Source of the DNA: an uncultured Kangiella sp.
GTDB lineage: Bacteria > Pseudomonadota > Gammaproteobacteria > Enterobacterales > DSM-103792
DNA length: 12,967 nucleotides
Direction of reading: 5' to 3'
Assembly: GCA_946481205.1 (NCBI GenBank)
Contig: CAMLNB010000096.1
Coordinates: 1-12,967, forward strand
A program made the translations under genes and the position numbers. The notes under the pieces were generated by a model, which was not told the DNA's origin, ran no database searches, and worked only from the letters and a program-made list of their open reading frames with translations. Below are positions 1 to 6,689 of the stretch, piece after piece; position 1 is the stretch's first letter, and the number at the start of each line of letters is the position of its first letter.

Positions 1-12
1 GACGCTAGAAGC

Positions 13-47
13 AAAGAAAATGGGGAGCCAAGCTCCCCATTTTCTTT
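13..47 (-). terminator. Strong intrinsic terminator after the OmpA-domain gene
   Basis: A perfect 16-bp inverted repeat (13-28 with 32-47) closes on a 3-nt loop. The GGGGAGC core is flanked by an A-run on one side and a T-run on the other. It therefore reads as a terminator in both directions. It lies about 60 nt past the stop of the minus-strand OmpA-domain gene and probably also serves a plus-reading gene outside the left edge. Confidence 0.85.
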
Positions 48-107
48 TCGGACTTTCTCAGAACGATTGAGCGTGTCTTTTTGCATTGAACCACTTGCAT
101 TCACTAC

Positions 108-1058
108 TTACGGTGCGCGCACCAGCTCGACGCGGCGATTGCGGCTACGACCGGCTTCATCGATGTTGCTGGCAACAGGTGCCAACGGACCCACGCCATG
201 TGCGCTGAGCCGATCCCTGCTGATACCGTACTGTTTGATCAGCGTATCGACGACGGTGGTGGCACGCTTTTGCGACAGTTCACTGTTCTGTGCCAATGCT
301 CCGACCGTATCGGTGTGGCCGACGACATAAAGCTTCAAGCTCGCTTGTGCTTTCAGGATTTGTGCAATGGCGTCGAGAGCCGGTTTTGACTCGGCCTTTA
401 ACTCGGCCTTTCCGGTATCGAAATACAGGTCATAAATCGAAGCCTTGCCCGCAGCTTTTAGTGCGGTATCAAGCTCGCTGACGGTGGTCCGGCTATTGGC
501 TTGAATGAGGCCGGCAGCCATTGCTTGCTGCTCGAGAATGTCGAGCTGCGCGTGCATGAATCCGCCTTCGCCATTCTGCGAAATATGCAGCGAGACATAT
601 GTCGCTGCGTTGTCATCGCCCCGTTTGGCCGCCAGGTAATACTGCCGATCTTCGCTACCGACGGTGCGCAAGCTGCGGTCACTCCAGAAGTTTGTGCTGC
701 CACAGGCCGCATGCTTGCACTGGAACAGGACTTGAAAACCTCCGGCGGTAAGCGCTTGTTCGTAACTGCGGAAAACGGCCAGCAGGCTGGCGTTCTTCGG
801 CAGTTCGTAAGAGGTGCGCGTCAGCTTGCCTTCCAGCGGTAGCTTTTTCACGTTCTCAAAGGAAGCGCGTTCGCGTGTTGGCGCACTGACGACGAGTGCG
901 TACTCGTCATAATCAACCGCCACCTGTTTGTAAATCGTGGAGTCCGGATACCGGGTCAGCAGCGGATGATCGGTGCCGCGATCCCGATCAAAGGCGGCAG
1001 CGTCTGTCACGACGCTGGTCAAAACGATACTCATGGCCAGCAGAATCGAACGGCGCAT
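108..1058 (-). CDS. Secreted DUF4892-like / OmpA C-terminal domain protein
   Basis: 316-residue exported protein. Residues 1 to about 22 form a signal peptide (two Arg, a hydrophobic core, then TDAAA before FDRD). The C-terminal part, about 208-316, is an OmpA/MotB peptidoglycan-binding domain. It carries the YFDTGKAEL strand, the GHTDTVG loop, the NxxLSxxRA helix and the closing SRNRRVEL. The middle (about 32-178) resembles DUF4892: a YPDS-like start, a YELP segment, and a C-x4-CGSTNFW motif (Cys114 and Cys119) that could form a disulfide in the periplasm. It probably sits in the periplasm or outer membrane and binds the cell wall; its precise role is unknown. I chose ATG at 1058 over the GTG six bases upstream because AGGGAG lies 7 nt from the ATG but touches the GTG. 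It is probably transcribed alone, with a candidate promoter upstream and a strong terminator downstream. Confidence 0.85.
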   Translation of the reverse strand: MRRSILLAMSIVLTSVVTDAAAFDRDRGTDHPLLTRYPDSTIYKQVAVDYDEYALVVSAPTRERASFENVKKLPLEGKLTRTSYELPKNASLLAVFRSYEQALTAGGFQVLFQCKHAACGSTNFWSDRSLRTVGSEDRQYYLAAKRGDDNAATYVSLHISQNGEGGFMHAQLDILEQQAMAAGLIQANSRTTVSELDTALKAAGKASIYDLYFDTGKAELKAESKPALDAIAQILKAQASLKLYVVGHTDTVGALAQNSELSQKRATTVVDTLIKQYGISRDRLSAHGVGPLAPVASNIDEAGRSRNRRVELVRAP

Positions 1059-1111
1059 GTTCACTCTCCCTGTATTTGCTCATCCAGTCTTGCCGACGTG
1101 GCAAGGCGCGC

Positions 1112-1139
1112 AGTGTAATACGTGCGTGGTCGCTTTGAA
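1112..1139 (-). promoter_or_regulatory. Candidate sigma70 promoter of the OmpA-domain gene
   Basis: On the minus strand, TTCAAA (1134-1139) and TACACT (1112-1117) are separated by 16 nt. Each matches 4 of 6 consensus bases. They sit about 55 nt upstream of the start codon and just beyond the presumed end of the ychF transcript. The match is modest, so this is only a candidate. Confidence 0.3.
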
Positions 1140-1170
1140 GCGTCGCGCCAAACCTGCCGCCGCAGAAGTG

Positions 1171-1197
1171 CGAAACCGGTCACAAGGACCGGTTTTG
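1171..1197 (-). terminator. Probable terminator after ychF
   Basis: A perfect 9-bp inverted repeat (1173-1181 with 1187-1195, loop ACAAG) has the core ACCGGTC and is flanked by A and T runs. It begins 35 nt past the ychF stop on the minus strand. The T-run in that direction is short, so efficiency is uncertain. It would separate ychF from the OmpA-domain gene. Confidence 0.5.
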
Positions 1198-1232
1198 CTG
1201 AGTAAATCAAGGGTTGGCATTGACGCGAATGT

Positions 1233-2324
1233 TCAGACGTTGAAGCGGAAGTGCATGACGTCGCCATCCTGGACGATGTATTCCTTGCCTTCCAAGCGCC
1301 ATTTGCCGGCTTCTTTGGCGCCGGCTTCGCCGTTGTATTTGACGAAATCTTCGTAGCTGATGACTTCAGCGCGGATAAAACCTTTCTCGAAATCGGTGTG
1401 GATCACGGCAGCGGCTTTCGGTGCGGTAGCGCCAACAGCGACGGTCCAGGCGCGCACTTCTTTGACGCCGGCGGTGAAATATGTTTGCAGATTCAGCAGT
1501 TTGTAGCCGGCGCGGATAACGCGGTTCAGGCCCGGCTCTTCCAGTCCCAGTGATGACAGAAACTCGGTTTTTTCTTCGTCACTCAGCGCGGCCAGTTCGG
1601 ATTCGATGGCGGCGCACACCGGCACCACTTCCGAACCCTCTTTGGCGGCGATGGCGCGCACAGTATCCAGCAACGGGTTGTTTTCAAAACCGTCTTCGAG
1701 CACGTTGGCGATGTACATGGTTGGCTTGGCAGTCATCAGGCCAAGGCTGCGCAGCATTTTGATTTCGGCTGCGTCGAGATCGAGCGTGCGCACCGGCTGG
1801 CCTTCTTCCAGTACCGATTTGGCTTTGACCAGCACGTCGTACTCGGCTTTCGCATCTTTGTCGCCGTGCTTGGCAATTTTCTCGACCCGCTTGATGGCGC
1901 GATCCACGGTGTCCAGATCGGCCAGTGCCAGTTCCATATTGATGATTTCGATGTCACGGCCCGGATCGACGCTGCCGGAGACGTGGATGATGTCCGGGTG
2001 ATCAAAGCAGCGCACGACATGGGCGATGGCATCAGTTTCGCGGATATTGGCCAGGAACTTGTTGCCCAGACCTTCGCCTTTCGAGGCGCCGGCAACCAAA
2101 CCAGCGATATCGACGAACTCCATCGAGGTCGGCACCACTTTCTGCGGGTTGACGATCTTGGCCAGTTCATTCAGCCGCTGATCCGGCATCGGCACAATGC
2201 CGGTGTTCGGATCAATGGTGCAGAACGGAAAGTTCGCCGCCGCGATACCGGCATTGGTCAGTGCATTGAACAAAGTGGACTTGCCGACGTTTGGCAGACC
2301 GACGATACCGCAGTTGAAACCCAT
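1233..2324 (-). CDS. ychF: Ribosome-associated Obg-like ATPase YchF (OLA1 family)
   Basis: 363 residues, the same length as E. coli YchF. This cytoplasmic P-loop NTPase binds ribosomes, prefers ATP to GTP, and has been linked to redox and stress responses. Motifs in order: P-loop GLPNVGKS at 9-16, the [11 protein letters not shown] segment at 32-42, the DIAG box at 72-75, and NVLE at 207-210. NVLE is the family's NxxE replacement for the GTP-specific NKxD, which fits ATP preference. A helical domain follows, and a TGS domain fills about residues 278-363, ending in [10 protein letters not shown]. The ATG has GGAG at 8 nt. It is 93 nt downstream of pth on the same strand, the usual pth-ychF pairing in gammaproteobacteria. 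A 10-bp stem-loop lies just upstream of the ribosome-binding site. Confidence 0.97.
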   Translation of the reverse strand: MGFNCGIVGLPNVGKSTLFNALTNAGIAAANFPFCTIDPNTGIVPMPDQRLNELAKIVNPQKVVPTSMEFVDIAGLVAGASKGEGLGNKFLANIRETDAIAHVVRCFDHPDIIHVSGSVDPGRDIEIINMELALADLDTVDRAIKRVEKIAKHGDKDAKAEYDVLVKAKSVLEEGQPVRTLDLDAAEIKMLRSLGLMTAKPTMYIANVLEDGFENNPLLDTVRAIAAKEGSEVVPVCAAIESELAALSDEEKTEFLSSLGLEEPGLNRVIRAGYKLLNLQTYFTAGVKEVRAWTVAVGATAPKAAAVIHTDFEKGFIRAEVISYEDFVKYNGEAGAKEAGKWRLEGKEYIVQDGDVMHFRFNV

Positions 2325-2345
2325 GTTTTCTACTCCGCAGGTGGT

Positions 2346-2371
2346 GTGCGCGCTGGCTGTTCAGCACGCAC
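2346..2371 (-). promoter_or_regulatory. Stem-loop in the pth-ychF gap, upstream of the ychF SD
   Basis: On the minus strand the arms GTGCGTGCTG and CAGCGCGCAC pair over 10 positions, nine Watson-Crick and one G-U, with a 6-nt loop. Its 3' edge is 9 nt before the GGAG (2333-2336) of ychF. There is no T-run after it, so it is not a normal terminator. It could be an RNA processing or stability element, or a translation control hairpin. Confidence 0.4.
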
Positions 2372-2417
2372 CCATGGCAAATCAGAAACTGAAACTTTCG
2401 CTTCAGCAAAAAACGCA

Positions 2418-3002
2418 TTACCCGACAAAACTATGCAGCTTCTGTTGGGCTTTCAAAAATTCGCCTTTGATCAGGTTGTCGCTTTCGCGCAGCGCCTCAT
2501 CAATGGCGGCATCCATTTTCTGTTGCTCGCTCGCTGGTGCTTTACCAAGCACCCAGCCGGTGACCAGTTCTCGCGAGCCGGGATGGCCAATGCCAATCCG
2601 CAAGCGGTAAAAATCGGCATTGTTGCCGAGCGCCGGCACAATGTCTTTCAAGCCGTTATGACCACCGTGGCCGCCACCGATTTTCAGTTTCAGTGTGCCG
2701 GGTGGAATATCCAGCTCGTCGTGCGCGATCAGCATTTCCTGCGGCGCGATGCGATAGAAATTTGCCAGCGCCGCAACGGCCTGACCGCTGCGATTCATGT
2801 ACGTGGTTGGCACCAGCAGGCGCACTATTTCGCCGCCAACAGTAGCGCTGGCCGTCTCACCGAAATACTTCGGCTCTAGGCTCAAACGTGCGCCGAGTTT
2901 GTCGGCCAGTCGGCGGACATACCACTCGCCGGCATTGTGCCGGGTTTGCGCGTACTGGGCGCCGGGATTGCCGAGACCCACGATCAGCTTCAGGGCTGCC
3001 AT
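2418..3002 (-). CDS. pth: Peptidyl-tRNA hydrolase
   Basis: 194 residues, the same length as E. coli Pth. It cleaves the ester bond of peptidyl-tRNAs dropped by stalled ribosomes, freeing tRNA for recharging; it is cytoplasmic and usually essential. The signature [16 protein letters not shown] is at 8-23. The residues equivalent to the E. coli active site are Asn12, His22, Asp95 (in AHDELD) and Asn116 (in GGHNGLKD), all present. The ATG at 3002 gives the standard N-terminus and has GGA 7 nt upstream. Start codons further up (ATG at 3014, TTG at 3023) would begin in the U-tract of the preceding terminator and lack a ribosome-binding site. A weak -10-like AATAAT (3098-3103) lies upstream, but a convincing -35 is missing. 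Expression probably depends on read-through from rplY or on that weak promoter. Confidence 0.97.
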   Translation of the reverse strand: MAALKLIVGLGNPGAQYAQTRHNAGEWYVRRLADKLGARLSLEPKYFGETASATVGGEIVRLLVPTTYMNRSGQAVAALANFYRIAPQEMLIAHDELDIPPGTLKLKIGGGHGGHNGLKDIVPALGNNADFYRLRIGIGHPGSRELVTGWVLGKAPASEQQKMDAAIDEALRESDNLIKGEFLKAQQKLHSFVG

Positions 3003-3015
3003 TGTCCGTTCCATC

Positions 3016-3051
3016 AAAAACAAAAAGGCCGTTCGCGGGGAACGGCCTTTT
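3016..3051 (-). terminator. Intrinsic terminator between rplY and pth
   Basis: On the minus strand a perfect 12-bp stem (3040-3051 with 3023-3034) has a 5-nt loop and a GC-rich core. It ends in a T-run, TTTTTGTTTTTG. It starts about 90 nt past the rplY stop. The T-run ends about 13 nt before the pth ATG, directly against the pth ribosome-binding site. It may work as an attenuator setting the pth/rplY ratio. Confidence 0.88.
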
Positions 3052-3142
3052 CTGCAACCTCAACCGGGCCGGCCATCCGCGTGCGAGCGCAGTGGCCATT
3101 ATTCCATAAGATCGGAGCGCCCAATCTCGGTGCCGACGGCGA

Positions 3143-3763
3143 TTAGGCCTTCGGTGCTTCTTCAGCAGCCGGAGCGGCTTCTTCGTCACCACCCTTGCGG
3201 GCGTGGCAGGAGACAACGCTCTTGTTGTCGCCGTGTTGCAGTGCGACCAAGGTTACACCGGCCGGCAACTTGATGTCGGACAGGTGAACGATTTGGTTCA
3301 GTTGCAGGCCAGACAGATCCACTTCGATGAATTCCGGCAGATCTTTCGGCAGGCAGCTGATTTCGACATCGGTCATGTCGTGGTGCACCAGACCACCGGC
3401 TTTCACTGCAGGCGAGCCGGCTTCGTTGACGAAGTGCAGCGTGACTTTGGTGTGCAGCTTGGCGTTGGCATCCACACGCAGGAAGTCGAGGTGCTGGACC
3501 TTCGGCTTGTACGGGTGGCGCTGAACGGCTTTCAGAATCGCCTGTTCGGCTTTGCCATCGATCTTGATGGTCAGGATGTGCGAGTAAAACGCTTCGTGTT
3601 CCAGCGCCAGAATCACCTTGTTGTGGTTCAGGGTGATCGACTGGGCCGGCTTGCCGGCGCCGTAAATGACGGCCGGGATCGAGTCAGCATGACGCAGGCG
3701 GCGGCTCGCACCCTTCCCCTGATCGTCACGCTTTTGCGCGTCGAGTTCAAACGTAATAGCCAT
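3143..3763 (-). CDS. rplY: 50S ribosomal protein L25, long Ctc/TL5 form
   Basis: 206 residues. L25 binds the loop E region of 5S rRNA in the large subunit. The N-terminal RNA-binding domain (about 1-95) contains [28 protein letters not shown] and HLDFLRV. The TL5/Ctc beta domain (about 96-190) contains [33 protein letters not shown] and the SDIKLPAGV strand. The last 15 or so residues form an Ala/Glu/Pro-rich tail. E. coli L25 lacks the second domain; the two-domain form is common in Pseudomonas and relatives. The ATG at 3763 has GGAG at 7 nt; an earlier in-frame ATG at 3790 would start inside a hairpin arm and is unlikely. It lies between two terminators (after prs and before pth), so it is probably its own transcription unit, with a structured leader. 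Confidence 0.96.
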   Translation of the reverse strand: MAITFELDAQKRDDQGKGASRRLRHADSIPAVIYGAGKPAQSITLNHNKVILALEHEAFYSHILTIKIDGKAEQAILKAVQRHPYKPKVQHLDFLRVDANAKLHTKVTLHFVNEAGSPAVKAGGLVHHDMTDVEISCLPKDLPEFIEVDLSGLQLNQIVHLSDIKLPAGVTLVALQHGDNKSVVSCHARKGGDEEAAPAAEEAPKA

Positions 3764-3864
3764 TTTGATGCTCCAAAAATCCGGTAACACGAGATTGTGT
3801 TGCCGGTTGGCGAGGTATCCGCGACCAGATACTTCGCACTTTCATGGACCAGTTTTGCTGGTTC
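3764..3864 (-). promoter_or_regulatory. Structured 5' leader of rplY, candidate L25 autoregulatory site
   Basis: Three stem-loops can form in about 100 nt. Distal: 3846-3852 with 3858-3864 (7 bp, one G-U on the plus strand, 5-nt loop). Middle: GTATC 3815-3819 with GATAC 3828-3832. Proximal: 3781-3790 with 3797-3806 (10 positions, one C-A mismatch in the RNA, 6-nt loop). The proximal stem is followed by ATTTTT and then the GGAG of rplY. Autogenous control of rplY has been reported in E. coli, so an L25-binding leader is plausible. I see no clear sigma70 promoter here and cannot tell whether this structure matches the known one. Confidence 0.45.
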
Positions 3865-3865
3865 A

Positions 3866-3915
3866 CAAAAACAACACAGGCGCGACCGCTCTTATGAGCA
3901 AGGCGTCACGCCTGT
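3866..3915 (-). terminator. Intrinsic terminator after prs
   Basis: On the minus strand, 10 nt after the prs stop, the outer arms ACAGGCG and CGCCTGT (7 bp) enclose a smaller stem, GCTC-ATAA-GAGC. The structure is followed by GTTGTTTTTG. The interior is imperfectly paired, but the T-run and position fit a prs terminator. Confidence 0.7.
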
Positions 3916-3924
3916 AAAACTCCG

Positions 3925-4869
3925 TTAAACAAACATCTCCGACAGCGACTCTTCCTCGCTGACCCGGCGTATGGCTTCGGCGAGCAGCGGTGCCAGTGAA
4001 ATGGCCTCAATCTGCTCGCAGGTTTTCGCTTCGGCGCGCAGCGGGATGGTATCGGTGACCACCAGCTTGTCGAGCCCCGACTTGCGCACGTTCTCGACGG
4101 CGCGACCGGACAGCACGGCGTGCGTACAGTAAGCGTGCACCGAGGCGGCACCAGCGGCTTTCAGCGCATTGGCGGCCAAGCTCAGCGTGCCGGCGGTATC
4201 GACGATGTCGTCGATGATGACGCAGTTGCGGCCTTCGACTTCACCGATGATGTGCATCACTTCGGCGACGTTCGGCTGCGGCCGGCGCTTGTCGATAATC
4301 GCCAGATCGACGTCGCCAAGGCGCTTGGCCACGGCGCGGGCGCGGACCACGCCGCCGACGTCCGGCGACACCACCATCAAATTGTTGAAATGCTGTTTGG
4401 CGATGTGGTCAATCATCACCGGCGTTGCATAGACGTTATCGACCGGAATGTCGAAGAAGCCCTGAACCTGGTCAGCGTGCAGATCGACCGTCAGCAAGCG
4501 GTTGACACCGACGATCGACATCATGTCGGCCACGACCTTGGCCGAAATCGGCACCCGGGCTGAACGCACCCGGCGATCCTGGCGGGCATAACCGAAGTAC
4601 GGCACCACGGCAGTGATGCGACCGGCGCTGGCACGGCGCAGTGCGTCGGCCATGATCACCAGTTCCATCAGGTTGTCGTTGGTCGGGTTGCAGGTCGACT
4701 GGACGATGAACACATCCTTGCCGCGGACATGCTCGCGAATTTCGATATTGATTTCGCCGTCGGAGAACTTGCCGACGGTGGCTTGCGAAACCTGGGTGTT
4801 GAGACGGGCCGCGATAGCGTGGGCCAGTTCAGGGCAGGCATTGCCGCTGAAGAGCATCATGTCCGACAT
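3925..4869 (-). CDS. prs: Ribose-phosphate pyrophosphokinase (PRPP synthetase, class I)
   Basis: 314 residues (E. coli Prs 315). It makes PRPP from ribose 5-phosphate and ATP, feeding purine, pyrimidine, His, Trp and NAD synthesis in the cytoplasm. Visible signatures: SDGE at 36-39, the ATP-binding flexible loop [15 protein letters not shown] at 90-104, [13 protein letters not shown] with His131, the regulatory/catalytic KRRP at 194-197, and the PRPP-binding loop [11 protein letters not shown] at 218-228. The ATG at 4869 gives the standard [11 protein letters not shown] start and has GGAG at 6 nt. The reading frame stays open upstream to 5037, but that stretch crosses a tRNA-like relic and is not coding. 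It lies downstream of tRNA-Gln, as in Pseudomonas, and ends in its own terminator. No strong promoter is evident in the 96 nt before it. Confidence 0.97.
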   Translation of the reverse strand: MSDMMLFSGNACPELAHAIAARLNTQVSQATVGKFSDGEINIEIREHVRGKDVFIVQSTCNPTNDNLMELVIMADALRRASAGRITAVVPYFGYARQDRRVRSARVPISAKVVADMMSIVGVNRLLTVDLHADQVQGFFDIPVDNVYATPVMIDHIAKQHFNNLMVVSPDVGGVVRARAVAKRLGDVDLAIIDKRRPQPNVAEVMHIIGEVEGRNCVIIDDIVDTAGTLSLAANALKAAGAASVHAYCTHAVLSGRAVENVRKSGLDKLVVTDTIPLRAEAKTCEQIEAISLAPLLAEAIRRVSEEESLSEMFV

Positions 4870-4891
4870 AGGGAACTCCGACAGAGCTACT

Positions 4892-4906
4892 GGCGCGGCA
4901 CGCGCC
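4892..4906 (-). promoter_or_regulatory. Short GC stem-loop in the prs leader
   Basis: A perfect 6-bp GGCGCG/CGCGCC stem with a 3-nt loop lies about 12 nt upstream of the prs GGAG. There is no T-run. It could be a leader or processing hairpin, but a stem this short can occur by chance. Confidence 0.3.
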
Positions 4907-4953
4907 TGATACCGGAAGATCAACGTAGCAAATCCATTCAGCTTTGCCACATT

Positions 4954-5108
4954 GTCGAAAATAAGTGGCAGGGGTTGAAGGATTCGAACCTCCGTCAATT
5001 TTGCGACGGGGACAAAACCTGCTGCGCTGCCTGACAAATTGGAACGCTACGCTTTGCGCCACCAGTTCGTCGAAATAAGTGGCAGGGGTAGAAGGATTCG
5101 AACCTCCG
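4954..5108. repeat. Direct repeat pair made of the tRNA-Gln 3' end
   Basis: Segment 5069-5108 (the T-arm, acceptor 3' strand and CCA of tRNA-Gln plus 11 nt of downstream DNA) recurs at 4954-4994. The copies differ by one substitution (5090 versus 4976) and one inserted A. They are about 115 bp apart. Weaker similarity continues on both sides, for example GCTTTGC next to each copy. This points to tandem duplication of the tRNA region, although a tRNA 3'-end repeat is also what a small integration event leaves. Confidence 0.8.
4966..5054 (-). pseudogene. Degenerate tRNA-Gln-like relic
   Basis: The 3' third is nearly identical to the adjacent tRNA-Gln: GGAGG-TTCGAAT-CCTTC T-arm, AACCCCT, G, CCA. 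The 5' part is only loosely alignable (CCAA, AGGCAGC and a TTTTG loop are recognisable) and carries insertions of about 5 and 8 nt. The best 5' acceptor partner I find, around 5048-5054, pairs at only about 4 of 7 positions. The anticodon stem has an A-C mismatch. A functional tRNA is therefore unlikely; the outer boundary at 5054 is approximate. The alternative is an attachment-site scar. Either way, this 89-nt stretch lies in the 5' region of prs. Confidence 0.55.
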
Positions 5109-5154
5109 AATGGCGGGATCAAAACCCGCTGCCTTACCGCTTGGCGATACCCCT
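5080..5154 (-). tRNA. tRNA-Gln(TTG)
   Basis: 75 nt including an encoded CCA. The acceptor stem AGGGGTA/TACCCCT is fully paired, with G73. The D-arm begins GCCAAGCGGTAAGGC. The anticodon stem GCGGG/CCCGC holds loop TTTTGAT, giving anticodon TTG (5120-5122) for CAA and, by wobble, CAG. The T-arm is GGAGG-TTCGAAT-CCTTC with one G-U pair. The 5' end is 11 nt past the ispE stop, so it is probably cut from an ispE transcript or driven by a promoter inside ispE. A tRNA-Gln at this spot before prs is also known in Pseudomonas. Confidence 0.96.
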
Positions 5155-5165
5155 ACCGAAACTGT

Positions 5166-6017
5166 TTACACGCAATCAAAGAGCGCCGAGCGCTGTTTGC
5201 TGCGGGCGGCGAAACCGGGCGCCAGATCGGCGCAGGCGGTTAGCAAATGCTGCGCGTGGGTTTCGTCGCGGGCCAACGCGAACACCGAACTTCCGGTGCC
5301 AGTCATGCGCGTTGGCGCCAAATTCTGCAGTCGCTCGATGAGCGAGTTCACCGCCGGATACAGCGTGCGAACCAAGGGTTCGCAGTCATTGCGGGTTTGT
5401 TCAAACCAGCCCCGGTCGGCGAGGGCGCGTATTGTGCAGGGGCGAGTGTCACGTGTCAACGCGGGATGCCGGAAAATCTCGGCGGTTGGCACCGCTACGG
5501 CAGGGGTAAAAACCGCGAACCATTGCGAGGGCATTTCGATCGGCGTCAATTGCTCGCCGACGCCGGTGGCATAGGCCGTTTCGGCCCGGACAAAGACTGG
5601 CACATCAGCACCCAGTTGCAGGCCGATCGCGGCCAACCGGTCGACCGAAAGGCCGAGCTGCCAGAGCCGGTTCAGCGCCCGCAGCGTGGTCGCCGCATTG
5701 GAGGAGCCGCCACCCAGGCCGCCGCCCATTGGAATGCGTTTGTCGAGCTGGATATCGGCACCGAGTTGGCAGCCTGTTTCCTGCTGCAAGGCGCGGGCGG
5801 CCCGCACCACCAAATTGAGCTCGGTTGGCACGCCGGGCAGTGCCGGCGTCAGGGTGATTTGCCCGTCTTCGCGCCGGGCAAATTGCATGGCATCACCGTA
5901 GTCGAGCAGCTGAAATACCGTTTCCAGCAGGTGATAACCATCACTGCGGCGGCCGGTAATGTGCAGGAACAGATTGAGCTTGGCGGGCGAGGGCAGGGTC
6001 AGGGCGCTGGCAGTCAT
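5166..6017 (-). CDS. ispE: 4-diphosphocytidyl-2-C-methyl-D-erythritol kinase
   Basis: 283 residues, the same size as E. coli IspE. It is the GHMP-family kinase of the MEP isoprenoid pathway and phosphorylates CDP-methylerythritol at the 2-position using ATP. The N-terminal PSPAKLNLFLHITGRRSDGYH (10-29) holds Lys13. The glycine-rich ATP loop PMGGGLGGGSSNAA is at 96-109. LGADVPVF places the presumed catalytic Asp at 138. The C-terminal GHMP motif MTGTGSSVFA is near 234-243. The start matches the family N-terminus, but no Shine-Dalgarno sequence is visible before the ATG (CCCTCCGTC precedes it). It may depend on coupling with lolB, whose stop is 60 nt upstream, or on a weak initiation site. Confidence 0.97.
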   Translation of the reverse strand: MTASALTLPSPAKLNLFLHITGRRSDGYHLLETVFQLLDYGDAMQFARREDGQITLTPALPGVPTELNLVVRAARALQQETGCQLGADIQLDKRIPMGGGLGGGSSNAATTLRALNRLWQLGLSVDRLAAIGLQLGADVPVFVRAETAYATGVGEQLTPIEMPSQWFAVFTPAVAVPTAEIFRHPALTRDTRPCTIRALADRGWFEQTRNDCEPLVRTLYPAVNSLIERLQNLAPTRMTGTGSSVFALARDETHAQHLLTACADLAPGFAARSKQRSALFDCV

Positions 6018-6077
6018 GACGGAGGGCTTGCGGAATCACAGAGTGGGTCGGGGGAATTGGCTGCGGTCGATAACCGC

Positions 6078-6689
6078 TCACAGCTGCCAATCGTACAGCG
6101 CCAGCTTCAGGCTCAGCGCTTCGTGTCTGGCTTCCAGCCGCTTCGGCAGCCAGAGACCGTTGACCTCCTGCCAAGCCAGGTAATCGACTTGCCAACCGTC
6201 GGCAATCAACTGTTTGACCCGGCCTTCGGCATCGCGGGCACGGACCACGGTATCGGGCCCGGCGAGGCCGCGGATCCACCAGCGCAGCCGTTCGACCGGC
6301 AGCTGCCAGCCGAAATGATCGCGCAGCAGCGATTCGACATCGCTGCTGGCCAGGGGCGCCTGATCCGGCAATTCCAGAATGGCCTGGACGTCGCTGCCGC
6401 TGAGCCGGGCGCGGGTCTCGCCGAGCGGACCGGTCAGTTCGACCCGGAATTCGGCCGGCGATTGCTGCCAGTCGATGCCAGCGGAAAAGCCTTCATCACC
6501 GCGCTTGAGTGCGATGCGGCCGTCGAGCTGCCAGGTATCGATGGCACTGATCGCGGCTTCTTGCTCGGTCAGCGATTTCATCGGCACGGTCTGGCCGGCA
6601 CAGGCGGCGAGCAGCAAGACGGAGCCGGCCAACAGCAGCGAGCGCAGTCCGCTGAATGACGCGCTGGTGAGTGAGCGGATACTTCTCAC
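6078..6689 (-). CDS. lolB: Outer-membrane lipoprotein receptor LolB
   Basis: 203 residues. LolB takes lipoproteins from the periplasmic carrier LolA and inserts them in the outer membrane inner leaflet; it is itself a lipoprotein. The signal peptide ends in the lipobox LLAAC with the lipidated Cys at 30. The mature part shows LolB features: WQLDGRIAL, the WQQSPAEFRVELTGPLGE region with its protruding-loop turn, LRWWIRGLAGPD, and a C-terminal LKLALYDWQL strand. It starts with GTG, overlapping the upstream TPR gene stop in a GTGA overlap. GGAG lies 7 nt before it inside that gene, so translation is probably coupled. A 5-bp hairpin (6063-6077) follows the stop without a T-run. E. coli lolB was first called hemM because it lies beside hemA; this divergent neighbourhood is kept here. 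Confidence 0.92.
   Translation of the reverse strand: MRSIRSLTSASFSGLRSLLLAGSVLLLAACAGQTVPMKSLTEQEAAISAIDTWQLDGRIALKRGDEGFSAGIDWQQSPAEFRVELTGPLGETRARLSGSDVQAILELPDQAPLASSDVESLLRDHFGWQLPVERLRWWIRGLAGPDTVVRARDAEGRVKQLIADGWQVDYLAWQEVNGLWLPKRLEARHEALSLKLALYDWQL

Noticed and set aside
207..210. YchF lacking the NKxD GTPase motif (residue numbers)
   Set aside because: NxxE in this place is the normal state of the YchF/OLA1 family and explains its ATP preference, so it is not an anomaly.
3003..3023. Earlier pth starts (ATG 3014, TTG 3023)
   Set aside because: They lie in the terminator U-tract with no ribosome-binding site, while the ATG at 3002 gives the standard 194-residue protein.
4870..5037. 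N-terminal extension of prs by 56 codons
   Set aside because: The extra frame crosses the tRNA-Gln relic and has no counterpart in PRPP synthetases; the ATG at 4869 matches the family start and has GGAG.
4954..5108. Genomic island bounded by tRNA att sites
   Set aside because: Only about 75 bp separates the repeats and there is no integrase or cargo, so at most it is a scar.
5247..6659. 470-codon open frame on the plus strand opposite ispE and lolB
   Set aside because: It is antisense to two clearly recognised genes, is rich in Gln, Gly and Arg as expected from reversed GC-rich codons, and shows no known motif.
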